Source: Neoechinorhynchus agilis (taxonomy: Eukaryota; Acanthocephala). From it: DNA of 64,000 bases. The stretch spans positions 9,982,001 to 10,046,000 of the forward strand of contig CM121342.1 in assembly GCA_051530055.1 (NCBI GenBank). The letters are read 5' to 3'. The translations under genes and the position numbers were made by a program. Below, piece by piece: positions 24,653-33,928 of this stretch (the first letter of the stretch is position 1; every line of letters begins with the position of its first letter). A model generated the notes under the pieces. That model was not told where the DNA came from. It saw only the letters and a list, made by a program, of their open reading frames with translations, and searched no databases.

Positions 24653-25135
24653 CTTCAATTATATCTATAAGATGGTTCCGGAGAAAGCTTTGTAGGTTAA
24701 GATTTTAAAGAAAAATCAAAGTGTGAGATACTCAAACATGCCCCTAGTTTAATAAATCACAGTAAAGTGAATAAAAATTCAAATTTTCACTCTTTATTTC
24801 ATGAATTCCATGAAGAAATAATTGAGCAAAACGTGAAAAACATCAGAGTGAGAAATAATAACTTTGAACATTATACTCCGAAAATTTCTCTAGAGTGATA
24901 CCGAGGCTAGTTTTTTGTAATATTTACAAAGGAAATATTTGCTAGCCTTACGACTGTAAGATCTTTATTAGTACTAACCACTCATTCGCTTAATATTTAC
25001 TTTATTATAGTCCCGGACAAGCCCAGCATGCAATTAATTCGTAACTCATTACTTCATCTGAGTTTACTACATTAGTTAAAGTCGCAATAAACGTTTAGGA
25101 ATGTCATCGACACAGAAAATCCTTTGGGTTAATCA

Positions 25136-25325
25136 AAGTATACATTTTTCTGAAATTAATCCCGGTCATCACATATTTGATTTGTTTGAGATATTTCGAA
25201 GGAGGAAACCTCGCCCCCTCAGTCATTGCTTGTAAGTTTTTAAATATGAGGTTACTTCGTTCGAAATATTTCCAATAAATCAAATATGTGATGACCGGGA
25301 TTATTTTCAGAAAAAAGTACATGTT
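25136..25325. mobile_element. MITE-like foldback, arms about 65 bp
   Basis: The left arm holds AATCCCGGTCATCACATATT and the right arm holds AATATGTGATGACCGGGATT, with the arms extending to TTTTCTGAAA/TTTTCAGAAA outside and to a degenerate CGAAGGAGG/CTTCGTTCG inside. The loop contains GCCCCCTCAGTCATTGCTTG. There is no coding capacity. Confidence 0.8.
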
Positions 25326-25359
25326 TAGGAATGCGTTTGAAGATTTAATTGTTCATGTT

Positions 25360-25490
25360 TGTTTCTGGCGGAAAATTAAAGGAATTTATCATCATATTAG
25401 AAAACTTATAAGCAGCCTTGATAAAGGCGTACAAAATTGTGGCTCCGAAATATCGGACATAATAAATTCCTTCAATTTTTCCGTTTATTG
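25360..25490. repeat. Single copy of 160-bp satellite family foldback
   Basis: GGCGGAAAATTAAAGGAATT is answered by AATAAATTCCTTCAATTTTT, flanking GATAAAGGCGTACAAAATTG and CTCCGAAATATCGGA. This matches the unit of the 8.9-10.6 kb array in isolated form. Confidence 0.75.
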
Positions 25491-25602
25491 AATGGTGGTG
25501 AACATAAACAATGAGAGATGAATCGAGGTTTCCTCTTTCGAAATATTTCCTAATAATAAAGGAATCTTTAACCGGGATAATATTCACCACCATTCAATAT
25601 TT
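25490..25602. repeat. Short foldback with ATTGAATGGTGGTGAA arms
   Basis: The arm ATTGAATGGTGGTGAA near 25487 is inverted as TTCACCACCATTCAAT near 25586. The interior shares GAGGTTTCCT...CGAAATATTTC and TTTAACCGGGA with DNA near 60770-60825, so the loop belongs to a wider repeat family. Confidence 0.7.
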
Positions 25603-25963
25603 ACCATCCCGAAGGATCTTCCTGAGAAGGTTTTCCTTTTATGAATGTGGACTGACGGACCGTTCTGAAAAACAAGATGTCAAATGAGTTTAAGGCACAC
25701 ATTGAAACATTGGGAGAAATTTAACGTGTGACATTGGAAAAGGTTTCAGAAATATAGATCGGTTTTTACGATTTACCCCTAAAGTCGTAAATCCTGAACA
25801 ACATTACAATGTCTTGAAAAGTAAATGATCAAGTAATTCAATAATGGGAATTTTTTGAAAGAAACATATCTCCAAAAACTGCAATATTTACATTCGGAGG
25901 TTTAAATAATTTTAAAAACAACTCACGCGTCAGTGATCGAAACTTTGGATCAACAACTTAACA

Positions 25964-27236
25964 TCAGCATAATTTCGTTTCCATGTCATAAAAGAGTAAT
26001 TGCTCAATCGTAGCATCAAGTTTATCGGAACCGTTAAGAAATGCTTTGACTCCATTAAGAGTTAATCTGATCCTGTGATCAGTAACTCGATCTTGGACGA
26101 AATTGTATGTCCGAATTCGATCACTTCGGTCACTGTTACCGATTTGCGTTGATCGCAACTGAGATTGCATCTCTACCGTGGCATCTTTTGCCCGATTTTG
26201 AAGTCTTCGTAAAAAAAGATGGAATTTGCAAGCTTAGAAAGTGCACTTACGTTTTTCGAAGAGCATCCATAGCTTCATGTTTGTTAAGATTTTGAAACCG
26301 AGTCGTATCTCTAACAATTGCGATTCCCAAAAACACAACAATTAAAACGTAATGAGAAAAAGTCCAACCTGTCGGTTCATGAGTGATCCTAACGGCCGAT
26401 TGAGTTTTATTGGCATGCTGACCGCCTGGTCCTCGCGAAGACATTGTTTCCACTCTGATATCTTCAATGTTCAGCTACAAACATACACACACTATTTTTG
26501 TTTTACAAAATCTTTTTCTTCTCACCTCCACTGGCTTATTATGGATTGGTAAAACTGAGACCGATACTGTACTTGTATGTATCCTTCCTCCACTTTCAGT
26601 TTCGGGAACTCGTTGAACTCTATGAACTCCCGCTTCTTGCATCATCCTAGCGAATGCCAAATCACCACGACCGATTTCAATACATCCGTAACGGATACAA
26701 TCGGTCGATCCGTTCAATGAACTTGCATCGTCCACGAAGCAATTACATCAATGATTCCAATAAACGAACAACTGGAACCAATGGATCAAGAAGTTCATAA
26801 CCACGATACCGCACGTATTGCTTATACATTCTGTACAATTCATAAGCGAATATCATGGATTCTTGGCCGCCAACACCCGGCCTGAGTTCAATTGAAAATT
26901 TTGAATTAGGTTCATAACAGGTTGAAACAAGAAATGGTAGTGCACGTTCACAAAATTTAAGTCGCAATGAGTCGTATTCGTCACTTATGGCGATCTCCCA
27001 GCTCTTATCACCACTCCGGTTCTCTTCTTTTCGTATATCTTCAATGTCATTTAAAAAGATGATCTTAACTACTTAGTAGAAACGTTCGAAGAGACCATCC
27101 GTATAAGTTTATCAAGTTGAGAATTTGTAGCTGGACATTTTCGATAGAGACGGACAAACTTTTCATAATCAATAAGAGATGCGGTTTTTTGATGAATAAG
27201 ACGAACGTTCAAAATGATCCGGTTCATGATGAACAT
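25964..27236 (-). CDS. MTRF1L: Mitochondrial peptide chain release factor 1
   Basis: Class I release factor that recognises UAA/UAG and hydrolyses peptidyl-tRNA in mitochondria. The start at 27236 ([17 protein letters not shown]) gives a basic, acid-free leader typical of mitochondrial import; the second Met at 27227 would also serve. Then comes [12 protein letters not shown], the PCRF domain ([20 protein letters not shown]), the codon-reading segment [17 protein letters not shown] (PxT motif, with PET here), the catalytic [18 protein letters not shown] containing GGQ, and the C-terminal [18 protein letters not shown] and DRVTDHRI. The coding parts are about 27060-27236, 26743-27050, 26535-26740, 26370-26475, 26240-26310 and 25964-26200, separated by short introns. 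All functional motifs are intact. Confidence 0.9.
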
Positions 27237-28246
27237 CTTCTTTCTATCGGATGAAAACGCTCGGTCGATTATAAAGATGTTCTAAAAGCTCAATCTAACG
27301 AAAACCACATTTTCAAAAGAAAATTTGAAACTCTCGTGGATTAGTATTAATCGAGTAAACTCTCAAAAACACCATTTTTCGCAATTTCGCAATCCAGCGG
27401 TTTAATCAATAGAAATCTCTTAAAGGATTCGGATTTCTTCAAAACCTCTTTATTTCATGTTCTTCCGTGGATTCCTTCTTCGCAAGTGGACGTGGTTTTT
27501 AGACCTGAAGAAGTCCGACGAGACGAACGAAATATTGAGAACAATAAGTCAATTGCTATTCTTCTCCTCGGCGAAGAACAGATACACTAGTGAACAACTT
27601 CTTTAAAAATGACCTATTCGTCGTTGTAGATGTAAGAAATAAGAGAAAATCCCTCGGGATGATAGAGTTGGGGTATGGTGTTCATAATCCCCAAACAAGA
27701 AATATCTCCAATCTGAATTGTGATTTCTAGGTCTTAAATTTTTTTCTTAGAATTGTTGTAAGCATCCTGCTCCGCATGACATTAAAATTTATTTCGAATA
27801 TTTTACGCTCACCTCAATTCTAATTTGATTATCCCGAAGCGTAAAAATTAAATTTCATGCCGAATGGATCAAACACCGAGAAATATTCTTCCAACTTAAT
27901 ATTTCGTGGACAAAATCCACCTCTTCAGGCATTGCTTGTAAATTTTTAAATATGTGAGTTCGTCTTAGCAATCTTTGAATAGGTGTAGTTTGTCCACGAA
28001 ATATTTAGTTACGAAACAACCTTCATAATGGCACGAAATGGTGCCTCCGAAATATCGGATCTAATAAATTCCCCAAAATTTGACGCCAAACGAAGGATTT
28101 TAGATCGAAGATTTAACTTTTCATGTTCCTTGAACAGCACTCTTTTCTGACGGCTTTTCTCATTCTCAGAAGAAAGGATAACCGCTGAGTATTGATAAAG
28201 CCTTGTTAAATCGGGAAGTCGAAAAGTGTAACTTTTTAAATTTTTC
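27237..28246. other. Intergenic with repeat pieces
   Basis: Contains a Penelope-type end motif near 27508 (CTGAAGAAGTCC...CGAACGAAATATT), a foldback at 27896-28015 and a partial satellite-family unit at 28028-28092 (GGCACGAAATGGTGCCTCCG). No gene is recognised; the minus-strand frame at 28009-28248 is built partly from the repeat. Confidence 0.5.
27896..28015. repeat. Foldback sharing its loop with the 25.1 kb MITE
   Basis: The arms AATATTTCGTGGACAAA and TTTGTCCACGAAATATT are perfect inverses at the ends of about 115 bp. The loop CATTGCTTGTAAATTTTTAA closely matches the loop of the 25136-25325 element, although the arms differ. Confidence 0.75.
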
Positions 28247-31130
28247 ATTTATCTCTCCTATCGACAAATAACAATGAATTATCTTTTCAACATGACTAAG
28301 CAGATGTATGGAGATCGTGCTTTTAAAACACTCAGGGATTCAGAGAAAAATGGTATACAGAATATGCGGGCAATAATGGCAGTAGACGTTCTCAGAACAT
28401 GTAAAAACTGATGTTTTTCCGACTTTTCTTCGCCTAAGATCAACAGCACGGGGATTCTGTGATTCTAGCAGTCGAAAGGGCATGATGTTCAATCTCATGG
28501 ATGGGACAATCAGATCGATGTCTGGCAAGGTCAGAGAAACAAAGGCGAACGATTTAAGCTGCTTGAACGTCTCAAAGGGATTGGTCGATCAGGAGTTCTA
28601 TCCATTACTGCTATCGGCTATAAATGAACGAATAGAGATGGATTAGAGATTGATCTATAGACGACACCTGAATAAAATCGCGAATCTTACAAACAACCCA
28701 CTCTTTGCGGCGTGAATCAGAACAACTGATTATCCGCAATACTTCAGGGGTGGTTCCACACAACAACCAACCCCCCAACAACCACACCTGATTTTACTCC
28801 AGCAAGATAAAATCATCAGGAAGATCACCACCCGTTAATGAGAATATGACTTTAGGTACATCTCCCTACACAACGTTGCACAATGAAGAGCACATTGATA
28901 ATCTCAATTTTTGCGAGGTTGGCATGTCCATGGTTCGCACACAAACACATCAGAACGGAAACTTACCATATCGTAGAAAGTCTCCTCCATCAGTCAAGGC
29001 ATCAAAGTCTAGTGATCAACAGGAACGTGTCGTCCACATACTGAACAAAACCCCCCCAAACCCACAGCACAGGGGCTAACGGGCTGCCCATGGCTACTCC
29101 ATCTTTCTGGTCATAGTCGATGCGTTGAACTGGAAGTTGCCGAATGAAGTCTTGGAGCTGCTTAGCTATGGTTCGGATTTTGTTCCGTACAATGCACCGA
29201 GGAGAATCGACTATAGGATCAGGTTAGAGACGATCGCAATGACAACGGAACGTGATAATCTAAATATCCCGATCTGGAAACTTGAGCGTTTCTATGAATC
29301 TGTCTTCAAGAATCGTGGGGTGAATTCCAATGTATCACAAAGGATGTTAAGAGGGGTCAATATGCTCAGGTCGCTCACGCAGATAGTTCCAGTGAAGATC
29401 GATAAAGGATATGGGTATTGTGTATTAAGTCAGCAACAGTATATAAGTGCAGGAGAGGAAATCTTAAATGGAGTCGAATTTGCAAGAATATCAAGATGCC
29501 CAACGTCTAGTCGTGAAAAAGAATTCAATTCTTTTCTTTTGAACCTTAAAAAACAAGGCAAGCTTCCGGATGGGGATTATAAGATCCTTCGCTCAACCGA
29601 TGCGAAAACGCCCAAAATGTATTTGCTTGCGAAAGTACATAAGGAGCCTATCAAATTCAGACCAATAATTGCGGCACACTCCACTTTCTGCACGAACATC
29701 TCAAGGAGAGTAGCTGGCATGTTGAGGAGCGCAATGGGATTTTCAGAGAGAGTGGTTTCCTCGGGAGTGGATTTCGTTTCAAGATTGAAATCGTCTTGGA
29801 ATTCCCAGTATAGGATGCTGTCGGCAGATGTGATCTCCCTCTTCACCAAAATTCCTGTCGATGTGGCAATAGATCTCGCAGTTCCTCTCCTGTCTACGAA
29901 CACTGAATGGAATTTAACTAATAGTGACTGGAGAAAGCTATTGCAGTTTTGCACCAGATTCTGCAACTTCCAGTTCAACAGCATCGACTATGACCAGAAA
30001 GATGGAGTAGCCATGGGCAGCCCGTTAGCCCCTGTGCTTGCTGAGCTGTATATGCGGCACTGGGATGACGAACATTTGTCGTCGATACAGGGGGTTAATA
30101 TCTGATTCAGATATGTGGACGACACGTTCCTGTTGATCGACCCTTCAGAGACTAATATGGATCGCCTTAAACATGAACTGAATGGAAGGGACGACAATAT
30201 TCAGTGGACGATCGAGGAGGAGGACCATGGTAAGTTTCCGTTCCTGGATGTGTGGATATACCGATTAGCCAGTGGAAACTACACGACCAGCGTGTACCGA
30301 AAGAGAGGTATACCAGTGGGCCTTGTGCCATGGACATCAGCCCAACCTCGCAAATACAAAATTTTGAGGATTAGGTCACTTATCCACCGTGCTCTTACAC
30401 ATTGTAGCAACGCTAAGTTGTGTAACGAGGAGATTGATTACCTAAAGTACATATCAGGTCGATATGGTTATCCTCTCCATCTTGTCGAACCTTCAATGGG
30501 GAGACAAAGTCTAAAAAGGAAGAGATCTATGTTGAACTGCCATTCCCTGATGATCATTCGTATCTTGCTATGGAGCGCATCATAAAATCAGGATGTGAGG
30601 CCAAGAGAGTAAATGTATACACAAAGAGGGGACGCACTCTACACGGATTGATATGTCCCAAGAATGGCCAACAGTCATCTGGTGCGGTCTACAAAATTCC
30701 GTGCTCCGGTTGCGAAGAGGTCTATGTGGGGCAGACCAACAATTTCACCCGACGGATGAAGGAGCACGAATCATCAGTTGTTCGCAACACGGACATTAGT
30801 TCCGCGGTGGTGGTCCATGCACAAAACACAGGGCACACTATTGATTTTAGTGGCGCTACAAAACTAGTTTGCAATGAACGGCGTTTCGAACGTATTATCA
30901 TCGAATCCTTATATATAAATAGGTTCGAAACGTTCGAGGGCAATAAACCTGATTTCAAATTAAGGATGCGACTCCCACCGGATGTTTTGTGACGCGTGAA
31001 TTGAGAATCCCTGTTATATGTGTTTTAGATCGCTGAAGAAGATCCGAGATAGTGAATCGAAATATCCAATAAAATCTTAATTTGATTTATCTCTCCTATC
31101 GACAAATAACAATGAATTATCTTATCAACA
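28247..31130 (+). mobile_element. Penelope-like retroelement copy, broken
   Basis: Element or composite bounded by 46-bp direct repeats (ATTTATCTCTCCTATCGACA..., at 28247-28292 and 31085-31130). The plus-strand body at about 29125-30992 encodes a Penelope-type reverse transcriptase with a YVDD box and the conserved PLAPVLAELYM block, then a C-terminal GIY-YIG endonuclease region (KIPCSGCEEVYVGQT). That RT plus GIY-YIG pairing defines canonical Penelope-like elements. The copy looks broken, with roughly two or three interruptions. A further piece of the same RT lies upstream in inverse orientation. The end carries a CTGAAGAAG...GAAATATCC hairpin and AATAAA near 31034-31075. Confidence 0.85.
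28840..29130 (-). mobile_element. Inverted partial Penelope RT fragment
   Basis: On the minus strand this matches the RT region at about 29970-30370 of the adjacent plus-strand copy: for example CATAGTCGATGCGTTGAACT here is the near-inverse of AGTTCAACAGCATCGACTAT. It gives the locus a head-to-head structure, known from other Penelope-like elements. The fragment is internally reduced. Confidence 0.8.
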
Positions 31131-31362
31131 CAACTTTTTAAATATTGAAAAGATAGAAAGTCAAGATTAATCGTTAAAAATCGAGTTAGGCTTTCATTTT
31201 TTGAAACTTAGGGTTTCTTAAAACAAACGCTTTTCAGATTTCAATGACATTCTCATTTTAATTTTTCGAGAATATTTGAAGAAGGTATTGAATTAAATTT
31301 GCTAAAACGAATTGATCATGATATCTTCAGGATATTACCGATTGGCTGTTTAAAAATCCACG
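31131..31362. other. Intergenic or intron before the membrane gene exon
   Basis: AT-rich; nothing recognised. An open frame upstream of the duplicated block extends back to about 31299 in phase with the membrane gene, but it is not shared with the second copy. Confidence 0.4.
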
Positions 31363-32087
31363 ATCTCTACCCTTTTAGGTCATGTGAACTTTCCCATTGT
31401 TCATGTGTTCAAAATTCGCGTGACTCTACGAAAAAGGTCTCAGTAGGCCCTGCGATCGCTGAGCTTCGCTATTTGCGAACGATGCTGCTCTTTAGATCTC
31501 AATGCTTGGTGGATCCACGCACTGTTCCAGGATGCATTCAAACGTTGCTTCTCATTACATTTCCATTGTTAGTCTCTCAACTCTCGGAATATGCGTTTTG
31601 GTTCAATCACGATAGCGTAATTTCACTAAAACGACCCGCCAATATGATCGATATTCCTTATATAGTGATACTCAATGACATTTCCTGTTTTCTCGCAGGT
31701 TTCGGCAGTTACTTGGCCGCCGATAAAATCGCTCAGATGCCAATCATATTTGTCGCTTATGTCGGAGTCGTCTTGAGCTTGTTCATTAGCCGAATCGTAT
31801 TATTCGTCTTGCATGACATCGAGAAGGCAATGTATCTTAGAGCATTGACTTTCTTCGTTCAACTTGGATGTATCGTTATATTTCTTCAACTCAATCTCGT
31901 GAGTGGATTGTGCGCAATCGCTATGGCTTCTTATTTGGCTTACAGCGCCTACATTTTGCGAGAAATGGTTCGACTTAACCGAGCCGTTAGAGTAAAACGG
32001 CAGTAAACGGCGAGAATCGACGTTCTTATTTAGACTTAGATCTTTCATTCAATAAATTCTAGTCTTAGTTTGTGGAACGGTTATTTA
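31363..32087. repeat. Segmental duplication, copy 1 of 2
   Basis: About 725 bp that match 41874-42598 with only about three differences, constant offset 10511. It starts at the putative splice acceptor and ends in the 3' UTR just after AATAAATTCTAGTCTTAG. Beyond the edges the two loci are unrelated or much more diverged. Confidence 0.95.
31482..32006 (+). CDS. Four-helix membrane protein, copy 1
   Basis: 174 residues from the ATG at 31482 (MLLFRSQCLVDPRTVPGC). Four hydrophobic stretches: residues about 24-42 (TLLLITFPLLV...), about 63-83 (IPYIVILNDISCFLAGF), about 93-118 (MPIIFVAYVGVVLSLFIS) and about 125-160 (YLRALTFFVQLGCIVIFLQL onward), ending in a basic tail RLNRAVRVKRQ. I do not recognise the family; the layout resembles small tetraspan proteins. 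CCCTTTTAG upstream at 31370 looks like a splice acceptor, so an extra 5' exon is likely and the reading frame is open back to it. A nearly identical second copy lies at 41993-42517. Confidence 0.7.
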   Translation: MLLFRSQCLVDPRTVPGCIQTLLLITFPLLVSQLSEYAFWFNHDSVISLKRPANMIDIPYIVILNDISCFLAGFGSYLAADKIAQMPIIFVAYVGVVLSLFISRIVLFVLHDIEKAMYLRALTFFVQLGCIVIFLQLNLVSGLCAIAMASYLAYSAYILREMVRLNRAVRVKRQ

Positions 32088-32286
32088 GTTTTCATTTCTT
32101 AAACTTTGAATGCATTCAAACTTGCCGATCTTTTAATTTCAGTTCAATGATAAAGGTATGTGTTCGAGCTTTTAAAACATTTTTTTTCAACATGTTCTTT
32201 TTTTATCGACATGGTATAAATTCTCTTATTTAAACATGGAAAAATTGGTTCTTTTTAACACGTAAATTATGCTCATTTATTCGGTC

Positions 32287-33387
32287 TGGCGCAACTTTTC
32301 TCTTAACCTCCCCGCGATATTAATTGATTTATTGTAAATTTTCTCGACCGCATACGGTCCTCTTCAGACATCTATAAAAAAAAGTGCATTTTAGATTAAT
32401 TGATGCTTACATGAAAGGAACTCAGGTACCCGGGGTCGTGAATTCCGAAAGTGATCTCACGCTTCCTTGAATTTTAATTGCTATCTCTTGGAATCATCCT
32501 CAGTTTTCAAGGCGGCGTATTACCCTCCATAAAAAGCGCCCCATTGACCACTCTTTTCCTTGTTCCTTACTGCAGCATCGCTTTTATGCCTTGTGGACGC
32601 AACGTGGTCGCAAATTGCAGGCGACGTGTTTCCTCTTATCCTTTTTTTAAAATTAGTTGACTAGTTTGACCGATATAGATTTTATTACAGCTCCTCGAAC
32701 ATGGAATCCGATAGACTACATCTTTGTGTCGCTGTTTCCTTTTAAAGATACAGCAAGATTTGTCTCCGTTCGTCCCTACACCTCCTTCTCACTAGGTGTC
32801 TTCGTACTTGGGAGTGCAACCTTTTATTAATGAATTGAGTCTTCAAAAATGTCCTGTGCCTGTTTGACACACAAATCACTGTGAGGAATCATATCAGACC
32901 CTTCGTCTACACATTTGAGCTACTCATGAACTTGCTTATCGTCTGATTATACGGTCGGTTCACTGTCTATCCTAGGATAACCCTCATCCACTAGATTTTG
33001 TCGGATCCTACCGATCTCTCCCTAGTTAGTTCCTGAGGTTCTGAACAGATTCAATAGGCTCTCAGAAAAAGGGATTTTGCAGCTGCTATTTTATACTGGT
33101 TTGGTTTGTGAGAGCACCAACTGCTATTGTGCCAGTCTACATTTCGCTTTCTCTGAAGACTCTCGTTTCGATTTTTAAGACATTTCGGACGATCTCAACG
33201 TCGAGAAATGATATCCTCTAATTTACCTCCCTAACTACCGTAGGATGCCCTCGATATCAATCTCCTGTGCGTCACGATCAAACACCATGAATACATCATC
33301 CACGTATCTCCCCGCATGCGGTCGGGAAAATTTACAATAAATCAATTAATATCGCGGGGAGGTTAAGAGAAAAGTTGCGCCAGAACA
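32287..33387 (-). mobile_element. Penelope-like fragment between ~75-bp inverted repeats
   Basis: The ends are long inverted repeats: TGGCGCAACTTTTCTCTTAA at 32287 and TTAAGAGAAAAGTTGCGCCA at 33387, each continuing inward through CCTCCCCGCGATATTAATTG (or its inverse) to a GACCGCAT.CGGTC palindrome. Between them the minus strand carries Penelope-type sequence: an RYVDDVF-type RT box near 33300 and an IPC...YIGQT GIY-YIG segment near 32660-32700. It is broken and lacks most of the element. It separates the membrane gene from a further Penelope scrap to its right. Confidence 0.8.
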
Positions 33388-33389
33388 AT

Positions 33390-33660
33390 TAACTATGTTT
33401 TCTCTTGAATCAAGAAATGTGTATTCTTTTCTCTACAAGAAGAGTTTGCAAACATCTATGGCATCTCGCTCATCTGCCGTCCTGGACGATCTGAGGGGCT
33501 TGCACATTCTCCACACATTACTGAGAAAACGAATTTAGCTGAGATATGTGGACGATGTACTAATGTCCTACAGGGAGACCGGGCGGCTTAAAGGGGCGAG
33601 GGACAACTCGGCGGACTTCTTGCCTTTAATTACGATTCAAGGCTGACGATGCCACCACGC
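33390..33660 (+). mobile_element. Penelope-like scrap, related to 42.6 kb
   Basis: Matches about 42632-42810 at clearly lower identity than the gene duplication: TCTGCCGTCCTGGACGATCT here and CAGCTGCCGTCCTGGATGAT there; both share CATTCTCCACACATTACTGA. An RT-like RYVDDVL box lies near 33545. It is a broken remnant. Confidence 0.65.
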
Positions 33661-33928
33661 TCCAATTGCACAACAAGCCTTGCGAGAAAGTCATAGTTAT
33701 GCATTGAGAATCTCATAATCTTTTTGGGTGATAAAGCAGGCGATCTAAAAGATGACAAGGATTTGCTCATCTTCGTTGAAGGTTGTAAGTGTGGCTGCTG
33801 AGGTTTTAAATAGAATGTTCGACTTATTTTAAAGCACCCGGATGTCAATTTCCAAGGTCGGAGGTCGTCGAAAAGGCCATTTTGCATAAGGACCAAAATT
33901 TCGTCTATGAAACTTCCCGTTTTTAATG
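33661..33928. other. Unassigned DNA left of the 241-bp satellite
   Basis: A minus-strand open frame (33630-33959) crosses it but has no recognisable similarity and runs into the satellite. Possibly more retroelement remnant. Confidence 0.4.

Larger units (their letters stand above)
24653..25963. other. Intergenic, foldback-element cluster
   Basis: Nothing coding is recognised. From 25130 to 25620 the stretch is packed with foldback elements, listed separately; the remainder is AT-rich DNA. Confidence 0.5.
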
